This document shows positions 10,162 through 23,098 of a DNA stretch of 64,000 nucleotides, in pieces. This stretch comes from Rutidosis leptorrhynchoides (lineage: Eukaryota > Streptophyta > Magnoliopsida > Asterales > Asteraceae): assembly GCF_046630445.1 (NCBI RefSeq), contig NC_092342.1, positions 78,914,001-78,978,000 of the forward strand, given 5' to 3'. Position numbers and translations under genes: made by a program. The notes below the pieces were generated by a model. It was not told the DNA's origin. It ran no database searches and worked only from the letters and a program-made list of their open reading frames with translations. How positions within the stretch are numbered: the first letter of the stretch is position 1; each line of letters opens with the position of its first letter.

Positions 10162-13100
10162 TCCTCTTACTTTAATGTGCAGGTCGCCTACAATCCACGC
10201 TGCAGTACTTGGATTGTTGATAGTGGGGCATCCAGGCACATGACAGGGAACTTGTCTTTGCTGTCTAATGTGAAAACAGTGGATGGAGGACCAATTTCTT
10301 TTGCAGGTAGTGAAGGAGGATTTATTACTGCTCAGGGTGCTATTACTAATGAGAACGTCAGCTTTGATAAAGTTAATTATGTAGAGTAGATGTTGAACAA
10401 TCTGCTTTCAGTTTCACAAGTTGCTGACAAAAAGTATTCCATTGCTTTTGATGATAAGTTTTGTTATATTTTGAGAAAAGAGTTTGTAATTCCCGAAGAC
10501 ATGATTCTGATGACGGCTCCAAGGTGCAAGGATCTCTATATCCTTGATATGCGTAAGGCTCATGTTAAAGCAGCTACATGCCATCAGGCATTTGTTTCTA
10601 AGGCTACTGAACAGGAATCGATTATCTGGCATAAGCGTATGGGTCATCTGAATCTAAGGAAGATGAATAATCTAGTCCACAATGAATTGGTTGAAGGTGT
10701 GAATGTTAAGAGTTTTCATATTCCTGAAGGTTGTCTTCCGTGTAAGAAAGGGAAACAGACTAGGAAGTCACATACTGCCAAGAAGCATCATTCAGTTAAT
10801 ATTCCTTTGGAATTGCTGCACATGGACCTCTTTGGTCCAGTTAACTGTAAAACTCTCACTGGAGAGTCTTACTGCTTGGTGGTTACAGATGAATATTCCC
10901 GTTTCTCGTGGGTTGTGATGTTGAAACACAAGTCAGATACTTTCGATCATATTAAATTTTGATTCTGAAGCTCGAAAGTTTGTATAAGTTGAAGGTTAGA
11001 AAGATTCGTACTGATAATGGTACGGAATTTAAGAACAATCAGATGCTGCTGTTCTGTAATGAGAAGGGGATACAACAACAGTTCAGTCCTGCTTATACAC
11101 CTCAATCAAACGGTGTTGCTGAAAGAAAGAATAGGACTCTAATTGAAACTGCAAGAACAATGCTAGCAGATTCATGTCTTCCAATTGTTTTCTGGGGTGA
11201 AGCCGTGAGTACTGCATGCTACGTGATGAACAGAGTTCTAGTGGTGAAGAGACATGGTAAAACATGTTATGAACTGTTACACAAGAGAAAGCCAAACATT
11301 AAACATTTTGAACCCTTTGGTGCACCTTGTACTATTCTGGTACGAGACGCTGGAGAAAAATTTAATTCAAAGGTGATCTCTGGTATCTTCTTGGGATATG
11401 GAAATCCGAACAAACGGGTGTATATTACTGAGTCCAAGTGTGTGGAAGAATGTTATGAGGTTGATATTCAACGCAATGCTCCACCTCGTGTCAGTAAAGG
11501 ATTCGCATGGCAGTTTGAATATGATAAGTTATTTGATTCCTTCAATCTTCCGCCAGACGCTACAGATGAAGAAGTTCTGACTCAGATATTGTTTGATTCT
11601 CAAAACACTTCTGAAAATGTTATCACTACTCCAGTGCAGGTTCAAAATCCAGTTTCTAGCTTGCAACCAAGTCCGCAGAGTATTAGAGGTGATTTTGATT
11701 CAAATGAGGACGGGGTAGTATATACAGATGAAGATAGTGAGCTTGAAGATGACGAGGAAGTTAGTCAAATGCAACTGACTGAGGAACATCTTAATCCTCT
11801 ATATAATCAACCACCAACTGTAACAGTGACTGAACCGCCAACTGAAGCAGGAGGTGTACGTAGATCCAATCATGTGATTCTGCCACCTAAACGACTTGAT
11901 GATTATTATGTAGATTCTGCCACATTATTATTCCTCTAGGGTAGTCTAATGAAGCCTCTACATCTGAAGTTCTGACTACATCAGAGGTTCCCGTTACTAG
12001 TGTAAGTTCAACAGTAGCGGAAGATGTTCAGACAGAGAGTGCGAATGTGGTAACAGCTTTTTATTCAACGTTGAATAAGACAGGAAGAATATTTGTGCAT
12101 GCTCACTCATGTTATGTGTGTCAAATTGAACCTAAAGATGCTTATGAGGCATTGAAGTTTGACGAGTGGGTTAGTGCAATGCAAGAGGAGCTGTTACAAT
12201 TCAAACACTTAAAGGTTTGGAAGCTAGTCAATCCACCACATGGTTGTGTACCCTATGGTCTTCGATGGGTTTTGAAAAATAAGAAGGATGAACAGGGTAT
12301 TGTTATCAGAAACAAAGCTAGACTAGTGGTAAAGGGATATCAACAGATCCCTGAAATTGACTATGATGAGGTTTTTGCTCCGGTTGCAAAACTGGAAGCA
12401 ATCAGGATTTTCTTGGCTTTTGCATCCTTCATGGGTTTTAAAGTTTTTAAGATGGATGTTAAAAGTGCATTTTTGTACGGCGAGATCAATGAAAGAGTGT
12501 TTGTTGAACAACCACCTGGTTTCGAAGACCCGCATTTCCCAGAAAAGGTTTATCGACTTGAAAAGGCACTTTATGGTCTTCACCAAGCTCCTAGAGCATG
12601 GTATGCTACATTGTCAAACTACATGATTGAAAACGGTTTCAGGAGAGGTGTCATTGATCAGACACTTTTCATCAAGAAGAAGGGACAACATCTTATGTTA
12701 GTGCAGGTTTATGTTGACGATATTATTTTCGGGTCAACAGATCAGGGAATGGTTGATGAGTTTGAGAAAGTCATGCAACAGAAGTTCAAGATGAGTTCGA
12801 TGGGAACGATAAAGTTTTTCCTAGGTCTACAAGTAGCTCAGACGGATAAAGGTATCTTTTTGTATCAAACCAAGTATGTTGCTGATATTCTGAAGAGGTT
12901 TTAAATGGAAGCAGAAAGACCCGCTAAGACTCCGTTGTCTGTCAATCATGGGATATCTCCTGATTGTGAGGGTGCTTCAGTGGACCAAACGTTATACAGG
13001 CCAATCATCGGTTCTCTAATGTATCTTACCGCTTCTTGACCATATATCATGTTTGCGGTTTGTCTGTGTGCTCGTTATCAGGCAAATCCTAATGTTCATC

Positions 13101-13548
13101 ATATGTTAGTGGTTAAGAAGATTCTGAGGTATTTGAAAGATACACCGAGCTTAGGGTTATGGTATCCGTGTGAGGATGGTTTTGATCTCACAGCTTATAG
13201 TGATTCGGACTATGGAGGATGTAAGAAAGATTTTAAGTCAACATCAGGAGGTTGTCAGTTTCTGGGAAGCAAACTAGTTACATGGCAGTGTAAGAAGCAG
13301 ACAGCGGTGGCTCAGTCCACATGTGAAGCAGAATACATTGTCGCGGCCAGCTGTACATCTCAAGTCATCTGGATTCAACAGCAACTACGTGACTACGGTT
13401 TGCAAATTTCTAACACTCCTATTTATGTTGATAATACTGCTGCCATAGCTGTCACTAAAAATCCCGTAAATCATTCTAAAACGAAACATATATGGATTAA
13501 ATACCATTTCATTAGAGATTTCTATGAGAAAAAGCTGATAGATGTAGT
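10162..13548 (+). pseudogene. Element A pol: protease, integrase, RT and RNase H (5' part)
   Basis: Copia-order polyprotein. Protease motif WIVDSGASRHMTG near 10210; pre-integrase HKRMGHLNLRKM and CX2C near 10630-10745; integrase core from LLHMDLFGPV (about 10815) through DNGTEFKN and the PQSNGVAERKNRT block; RT from about 12150 with KARLVVKGYQQ, FKMDVKSAFL and the YVDD catalytic motif near 12710; RNase H with YSDSDYGG and STCEAEY from about 13195. Breaks: TAG 10387, a frameshift near 10960, a stop plus frame change between 11937 and 12046, TAA 12902 and TGA 13037. Insertion of C after GTAGT (13544-13548) separates the last part, found at 21440-21598. Clearly inactive. Confidence 0.88.
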
Positions 13549-15396
<1,848 letters not shown>

Positions 15397-17355
15397 AATA
15401 TCCCCACACTTGAACGTTGCTTGTCCTCAAGCAATACATAACTTGAAATTATAATACATCACACGAATCACTTCTTTATTCTTCACACTTTGTACATCAG
15501 TGATTTTGATATGGCGGTATAAATAATGATAGTAACGATAGAACCATGGTTAAAGGTGGGTGTGTCATCCACAGTTGCCTCGGGTTTAGGTCAACGACAC
15601 TTACAATCAAATAGCTGATTTACTTTCGGTTTCCAAAGCAAAGTGCACATTTGAAAGGCGGTTTACAGTCCCACATGACTATGAAAATGTAGATCCTTAA
15701 GGAAATTGGATCTTTATGAAAACATTTAATCTTTGAAAATTCAATCTAGCTTTTACCCTAGATAAGTTTTCCAGAATAACCCTTCACCGGTGTTGCAAAA
15801 TATTTTTGTGGGTTTTGTGGGTTTCAGATTTGAAAATTTTAGCTCAAAACTTATGGTTTTGTGTTACCCACTTGCTAACCTTGTATTTGGAAAGCAACAC
15901 GTCCAGTTTACTTGTCCCGTATATTACCTTTCGGTAAACTACTGTCCGGTTGTAAAGGAAAGCGTTGAACAAGCAACTGTTAAGGCAATGTCCCCTGACA
16001 TGCTTTTAATTATGGTCTATAACGTGTCGGACGCAATTACTATCCTTGGTAGGAGCAATAGTAAAGCTCACCCTTATGATTTTTCGGTCTGGCACAAGGT
16101 CCTGTCTTTGACCACTATGCAACCACCGTTCTTACGGTTGACACCCGATTTAGTTCAGGTGACCTAATGAATTCCAGGTGAATTCCTAGGATTTTACATT
16201 CAATGGTAATGAACGCATTGAAAATAAGTTTTCAGAAAACAAATCGGTTTTAATTTTGATCAAAATATTTTCTCGTTCAAGCTCGAGTTTAGATATCATT
16301 GAATTCCATGAGTTTGTAATTCTCAATCTTTAAGGTCAATCTCTAGGATTGAGTAATATCAGTCTTAAAAGCTGATTTTTAATCTTTAAGGAGATTATCC
16401 TTTCTGGGGATCTGATTCATTAGTCTTATCCAGCTAATTTGCACGGCGCCCTCCCCATTTTACGAGATAAATCCTTCTCATGGTTAGGATAAATCTGACC
16501 ACTTGGCGACCCTGTTTTATGCTGAGGTCCGTGGATTTCCTGCTAATTTTAGTGATGACTTTTCTAGATTTTTCGTCAACCTACAGCTGGTCTGGACGAC
16601 AACTTCTTGACCTAAATCAAGAAGCGCGTGTCTTTTTCGGAAGACTTTACTTCCTTTTAATGATGGAATTGATTCATCGTGTAGATCCATCTTTTCTTTT
16701 CTTTCATCGGGTAAAATAGTTAATTTAGTCCAAAACAAAAGCACCTACAATAACTTTACGGAAACATGTGCTAGATAGTTTTTAATCAAATAACTAGGTA
16801 CATTCTTCCCACACTTAGTTTCTTTCTTTGCCTTTTTATTCTCCTTTATTCCATTTTAAATGAATTCAAGCGTTTTAGGGTGTTTCTCAATTTATGTCCT
16901 TTCCGAGGTAACGATAATTTCGGTATTAACACCTAGTTTTCACCGTTCATAAATATATATAAACATGATTTTAAATTCTTTTAGTTGAAAATTTTTCAAA
17001 TTTTCATAAAATTTGGCAAATAAACCAAGTATAAACCCGAGAGAATTTATAACCCTTCCCCACACTTGAGATCATGCAATGCCCTCATTTGCATGAAATC
17101 AGACTCTAATTATAAATTCATGAGGGTGATTAGTGTAGAAAAATGATTAAAAAATACCCATTTTGTAATTACAAAGCTCATCGAATGATAGATGGCGCGC
17201 CTCATCGTTCATTCCTTCTTGTTTTATCACACATGTTTTTCTTCAAAAACGGTTGCTTTTCTGAACTGTTTGCTAATATTTGAAAATGCGACTTTTACCC
17301 TAATCATGCATTTTTATTAACGAGTTATGCACTAACCCGAACCCCTAATTTAACG
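15397..17355 (-). other. Non-coding interior of C with polypurine tract
   Basis: About 2 kb between the LTR and the only ORF of C. Next to the LTR (15397-15435), the minus strand reads a purine-rich AAGTGTGGGGATATT, the usual Athila/Tat polypurine tract. Two further GTGTGGGG-like stretches lie at about 16808 and 17060 (and one just inside the ORF end at 17375). A 125-codon plus-strand frame at 15790-16167 has no recognisable family or context and is not called as a gene. Confidence 0.55.
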
Positions 17356-18504
17356 TTAAGTGGGGTTTGACTTCCCCACACTTAGCTGACGACATGTGAA
17401 GTCGGTAGAATAAGTTCCACGAATTAGAATAGTGAGCCAGTTATTTACATCTCGGGTGGTATAAAATATATAAATGGGTTTAAAGTTTAGAACCACCCGA
17501 TCGTCACTACTTAATTCTTTTTTAAGTGTAGCTTTTAGTAAATGGATATGTCTCTTTTCTGGTTCTTGGTCAAATGGATTGATATACACCGACATACATA
17601 CTATAGGGTGGACAATTCCTAACATTTCCTTCCTTTTATTCTCGGGATTAAAGGTTTCACCTCTATTACCCAATTGGGTGAAATCTGAGGTGTCATTATC
17701 TATTACAGCTCGTAGTTCATCTTCGATAGATGACTCATCTATTGAGAAGATTGGGTTGGAAGTTTGTGGAATGGTGAATTTCGGGATTGAAGTAGATTCT
17801 TCTTCATTAACGGTACTTATCGGTCCCACCACTTTGGTCTCGGGGGTAAAATTTTCAACGTTATCGTTTTCCCAAGAGTACCAATTTGTCACCCTTACTT
17901 CTTCTTCTTCATCCATTGATGGATCGTTGATTTTATCGGTAGAGGCTAATGTGTCGATATGTTGTGAAATTGGTAAGACTGAATAAAAAGTATCATCGGG
18001 ATAGTTGGTGATTTCGGAGCTCTCGAATTCATCAAAATTCGATGATATGAGATTTTCTTGTACAATACTCCTCAGATCAACAGGTGTGTAGTCTGATAGA
18101 GTTTCAGCTTGCCGGTTTACAAACTCTCTCATTTGTTCATTTTGAGCATTGAGTTCTTCGAGTTTGATTTTCATATTGTCTAATAAATTTTCAGACACGT
18201 AATTTTCCTCGTCTACTGGTTGTTGAGTTTGGAAATATTCTTGGGAATAATCCCAATTTGAATTGTATTCTTCATAATCATTCCATTCAGGTTCCGTGGG
18301 TGTGTAATTTTCCATAGGAACGTAATAATAACATTCCCATGTTGAGTGATAATCTCCACAGATTTCACAACCAGTTATTGTTTCGTCATTCGTGATCCAA
18401 GACTGACCGAATGAATTGTCATCAACACCCGTTTGAGAGTATTGATTTAATTGATTTTGGATATCAAAAAGAGTTTCCATAGCCTTGTTTTCAAAATTTT
18501 CCAT
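17356..18504 (-). CDS. Gag-remnant protein of non-autonomous element C
   Basis: Intact 382-codon frame. Near residue 46 it has a CX2CX3HX4C knuckle (CEICGDYHSTWEC), the form seen in Athila-type Gags, followed by Tyr/Asn/Glu-rich sequence and a short heptad-like segment (about residues 125-155). The rest is acidic and low in recognisable domains. The retrotransposon gag core that should precede the knuckle is missing, as is all of pol. It looks like the back half of an Athila Gag kept as a separate ORF. An intact frame in a young non-autonomous element suggests the protein, or its RNA, is still used; this is inference. Confidence 0.7.
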   Translation of the reverse strand: MENFENKAMETLFDIQNQLNQYSQTGVDDNSFGQSWITNDETITGCEICGDYHSTWECYYYVPMENYTPTEPEWNDYEEYNSNWDYSQEYFQTQQPVDEENYVSENLLDNMKIKLEELNAQNEQMREFVNRQAETLSDYTPVDLRSIVQENLISSNFDEFESSEITNYPDDTFYSVLPISQHIDTLASTDKINDPSMDEEEEVRVTNWYSWENDNVENFTPETKVVGPISTVNEEESTSIPKFTIPQTSNPIFSIDESSIEDELRAVIDNDTSDFTQLGNRGETFNPENKRKEMLGIVHPIVCMSVYINPFDQEPEKRHIHLLKATLKKELSSDDRVVLNFKPIYIFYTTRDVNNWLTILIRGTYSTDFTCRQLSVGKSNPT

Positions 18505-19583
18505 TTTATTGCGATGGCCAAATTTTAGCTACAATGTGGTGCATTTACTAATTATCCTATTAGTTATAAAAATAGAAAAACTTATATAAGTTGTCCAACT
18601 AATAGACTTTTCTGCTTTTACCCACGTTTCGAATAGCCAAAAGATGCAGCAGGGAGCCAGAACCCTTTAAATCGGAAGCTCACAACTCAGCCACTAACAA
18701 ATCCAACTATTACTACGAAGCAGAAAATTGTCAACGTCCATTAATTTAACCACTTAAACAATTTTTCTTTCCGTTTGAGATATTAGATAAGAAATAGAGA
18801 AAATTTCTAAGTCCTAAAAACTAAAGCGTCGAGAAATAATAAAGAAAAAGAATGCGCGTCGAAAAACGTCGAAAAATAAAAATAAGAAAATAGCGCGTCG
18901 TAACTTAAAAGTCTAAAAATTAAATCTAAAAAGTTACGCCTAAAGGTATTAAAGCTTAAAGGAATTCTATATCCAAAACGGCAATAACTTAATTAGGCAC
19001 TAAAATCTAAAAACGGCGTCGCAAAATTCTAAAGCGCCTAAATCTTAATCTAAAGAAAAAGCACTTAAGGGATTTTACGGCAAAGCCTAAAAATCTAGAA
19101 ATAAAAATAAGCTACGGCAAAAACTATGTCTTAAAACTAAATACGAGCGAAAAATACAAATATTACGCTAAAAACAAATAAAAATAAACAAAAAACAAAA
19201 ATAAACTTAAAGTTGTAAAAAGTACAATTTTTATAAAAATATTATTTTTATATTATTTATTTTATAAAACTATTAATTTTACAATTTAAATAAAACTAAT
19301 TAAAATTAATTATTATAAATTAATTAAAACTTAAAATAAATAATAAATTAATTAACCCTAAATACTAAATAATTAATAATAATAATTAAAACTCCGTAAT
19401 AAATGCAAATTTAGGGTTTCTGCAGGCGCGTCAGGGTGGCTCCGCGAGTCGCGGTTCCACGTACCCTAAAATTCCGCAGGTCGCGGAGTTTGCATTTTCG
19501 GGTTTTTTTTTTCTTTCTAAAATGATATATAAATATATTTATACAAAAATAAATTAAAAATATAGAGTTTCGCCGACTCCCCG
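18505..19583 (-). other. Leader region of C
   Basis: About 1.1 kb between the primer site and the ORF. AT-rich, low complexity, with many AAAAATAAA-like words and two CG-rich palindromic copies (about 19441-19454 and 19473-19487). Segments near 18560-18680 resemble the leader of G at about 63170-63340, supporting shared descent. No gene seen. Confidence 0.6.
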
Positions 19584-19601
19584 GCAGCGGCGCCAAAAAC
19601 T
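19584..19601 (-). other. Primer binding site of C, tRNA-Asp type
   Basis: The minus strand reads TGGCGCCGCTGCCGGGGA just inside the right LTR. It is complementary, with one mismatch, to the 3' end of plant tRNA-Asp, the usual Athila primer. Exact placement is within a few bases. Confidence 0.8.
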
Positions 19602-20746
19602 TGATGTGTGCAGCGGGGTGTACGAAATACTATTAAATTTTACAAGAAAATACTATTAAAAATTACACAAGTTTTAATTATTTATTTACAAATGGGATAT
19701 ACCTAAACCTTGCTACAACACTATAGGCAGTGTACCTAATCGTAGAGTAGTATAGTTTTTAGTAAGTCCGGTTCGTTCCACAGGGAGCGGGCTTATTTCA
19801 CACTATATTTTTAAACAACTATATTTGTACAAAATATATATAATTATATATAATAATATATAAAAGGGGGTTTACCGTTTAATGACTGGTTTGTCGATTT
19901 ATATTTTAAGCGAAGCGTATAGTAAATGACGATATTTAAATAACAATATAAAATAAATAACAATAATTAAAATGACAATAAATAAAAGTACGAGGAAATA
20001 TGAAATAAAATATATGATGCTTATTTAAACTTCCGTAACTATGATGTTTGACGTTTTGATTTTAATTTATTGTCCTGGGTTAATTGTCCTTTGTCCTGGA
20101 TGTATTTGAAACCTATCTGGTTTTTGTCTACAATAGTTCATCGATCATAATTATAAAATGCTCAGCAAATTTAACATTATGCCCGAAGTCAAATATTCCA
20201 ACTAACTGGGGATTAGAACTGTAACAAGGTCTTAATACTTTGCTAACAATTACACCAATTACCCTTGAATGTAATCCACCCCTGTTTTAATGAGTCCATT
20301 GACTATTAATCCATCCCCGTGTCCGGTCAAATGAACAATTATTAGTATTTATAGATATCCCGCCCATCGTGTCCGATCGAGCGTATGTGGTTATTTATAT
20401 CTACGTCAAATTGTAAATCTCTATATTAATTTAATGAGGTATCATTTAGTTAATATAAATCCCATTAATAGCCCATAGTCTAATTTCCACAAGTGTCGTT
20501 CTTTTGTCCAAACCCCAATTATGGTACAAAGCCCAATAACCCCATCTTTAATATTTAGCCCAACATCATAATTACTTCGGCTCAAATAAGCATAATAATA
20601 ACTTAGTTACGAGACATTAATTTAAAAAGGAGAACATAGCTTACATTGATTATTTATCGCGTAGTGGTACACGAACAGAGCTCCGACCTTACTAACCCGT
20701 AAAAATAACTTTTACATAACCCAAACTAATCTAATATAACACTAAT

Positions 20747-20836
<90 letters not shown>

Positions 20837-21439
20837 TTATTTATTTATTATCTTACGGAGTATTATTTTTATTATTATTATTTAAACTCGGCAGAATTCG
20901 CGACCTTTTATAGACATTCTGAAATTTCTGTGCTCCGCGAGTCGCGGCACTTTGTGCCTGAGAACTCCGCGAGTCGCGGGGAAATGGGATACAGCTCACA
21001 CCCTTTTGGATCTTCTTTGCCGAAGTTTTATATATATAAATATAAAATATAAATAATTAATATAATTATTTATATATTATATTATATTCTTGTGCATAGT
21101 AGACTTGTAATTTTTAGTCCGTTGCGTCGGGCGTTGATAGTTGACTCATGTCCCGGTTCCGGATTTTCGAACGTCCTTGCGTACAATTTAATATATTGTA
21201 CTTTGCGTTTTGTAACTTGTACTCTTGTCATTTTTAGACTTTTTCATCAATAAATTGAACCTTTTGAATTGTATCTTGTATATTTGAGCTTTTTGGACGT
21301 TTGTGTCTTCAAATCTTTGTTTTCGCCTTTTGTCTTCGCACTTAAACAATTACAACTTAAAATAGAACAATTAAAACTAAATAATTTACATATTGGGAGG
21401 ATATTGCTACAAAATATATGTTCATTTGGAGCACTATCA
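19602..21439 (-). repeat. Element C 5' LTR (right end on the plus strand)
   Basis: 1,838 bp, nearly identical to 13549-15396. Carries the (AT)n tract at 20753-20835 and the same pair of CCGCGAGTCGCGG palindromes at about 20935 and 20968. Confidence 0.88.
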
Positions 21440-21598
21440 GTAGTGCAGATAGACACAACAGCCCAAAGGGCTGATCTCTTCACAAAAGCTTTTGATAAAC
21501 CGCGATTTAATTTTCTGTTAAAGAAAATAGGTATTAAATTGCTTACTGACGTGGTTCCTGAATCTGAGGTTCCTGACACAGAGGAATCTAACCAATAG
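21440..21598 (+). pseudogene. Element A pol, C-terminal end after C
   Basis: Continues the RNase H frame after C and its GTAGT duplication. The TAQRADLFTKAFDKPRFNFL block is the conserved copia pol C-terminus; the frame stops at TAG 21596. It belongs with the pseudogene at 10162-13548. Confidence 0.85.
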
Positions 21599-23093
21599 CC
21601 TGAGTTGTGAAGGATTTGCAACTGCCTGTATTATATGTGTAGCTTTGCATGGTAGTTTGTAGATCATCTGCATGTTTACTTTCCATTTGCATGATAGATT
21701 AGTTTTTGATGATGCTTCTACATGTTTGCTTATGTTTTTAGATAGTTTTATGTTTTTGTACAGAGAAAATCAAAAGGACATAAAAATCAGAAAAACCAGA
21801 AAACCAAATAAAAAATTAAAAAATAGAAAACCCATAAAAATTTAAAAAACCTGAAAATGAGTTGCGTATTCTTTATTATGGGAAGTGATTGCAACACTGA
21901 ACTGACATGTAAGTTGTGAAAACAATTGATACAGAATGACTGATAATGTGTTAGTGGACTTTATTGGCCTAATTCTAGATGGAGATGATCACATTGACAA
22001 AGCGTAAATATCATGATAAGGAAATCATGGAAAGGTTTACAGCGGTTGAGGGTAGTCACCTACTTATCACTGAATATGTACTGAGAAATGGTTGTTCAGA
22101 AACTCAACAGACGGTTGAGGTCTCCCCTACTACGATTTATACTCGGTAGCAAAAGGATAATTTTGTGAGTCCCCAAGGTGAGCATACTTTGTCTAGAGTG
22201 CATACTTGTTTCTATTTACCTTTAATGCTTGGACTGAAAGTCTACATCATATATGTCGGGTATCCAAAGGGGGTGTTCTCTCTTTGAAGGGTTGAGAAGT
22301 GAAATCTTGTATCACAGACATAGAATGATTTGAATACGCAACATCATCGAGTTCTAGCTTTCAACATCAGAAGTTTGGCTTTCCGTGAAGTTTCTACTAA
22401 AGTCAAAGACAGTGGTGCATCATCATCTTGTATAGTTGTATTTATTTATTTTGTTTATTTATGAAAAAAATATATAAAAAATAAAAAATAAAAATGCATC
22501 ACCTAACTGCAAGAGAATCATGGATCAAGAATTGAACAAAGTTTCAGCGATTCCTATGTTATCTAAGTCTAATACAACGGATAATGAACGATTTCGTTAT
22601 CTACATCCAAGGGGGAGAAATTAAATCATTCAGATATAGAGAACTTAAATCATTCAGTTCAACTCACATTTGGTGATCTTTACTTCTTTTGTCTGTGGTA
22701 TGGGATTGTGCCTATTGATCTGGATAGAGGGAATATCTTCTGGAGGATATCTTAGCGTTCCATCACTCAAATATATTTATCACTTCCATCCATCAAACAT
22801 CATACATCATACGATTTCCGTTTAAGTATGGGGTTTATAGCGGTCGGTATGTGTCTTTTCAAAGTATGCAATAAATTTGAGATTCACAAGGTTATCTGAA
22901 ACGAAAGGTGTAAGTTTAAGGTAGAAACTCATGGCTGATAGGGTTGCTAGAAACATCGTGAGATGGTTCTGTTCAATCAAATTGAAAGTACATTGATGTG
23001 ATAAGAGGACAGCGTCAACATGTTGTGCTCAATTGTTCTACCTGAAACATCGTGCGATCTCAAATGAGGACTGACTTCGTGATCAAAGTCTAA
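21599..23093 (+). other. Element A 3' non-coding region, part 1, with internal polypurine-like tract
   Basis: About 1.5 kb with no supported ORF. An A-rich stretch lies at 21770-21860. CCAAGGGGGAGAAA at about 22609 looks like the polypurine tract that normally precedes a SIRE 3' LTR, but no LTR follows. A weaker one (CCAAAGGGGGTG) is at about 22265. In this element about 6 kb of further own sequence, with two more ORFs, separates it from the real 3' LTR. Confidence 0.5.
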
Positions 23094-23098
23094 CATTG

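Noticed and set aside
15790-16167. 125-codon plus-strand frame
   Set aside because: Antisense within the non-coding interior of C; no family match recognised and no supporting context.
17474-17986. 170-codon plus-strand frame
   Set aside because: Antisense shadow of the C gag-remnant ORF.
22440-22620. 3' end (PPT plus LTR) of a compact copia element
   Set aside because: A PPT-like tract is present but no LTR start follows; the true 3' LTR matching the 5' LTR begins at 38223.
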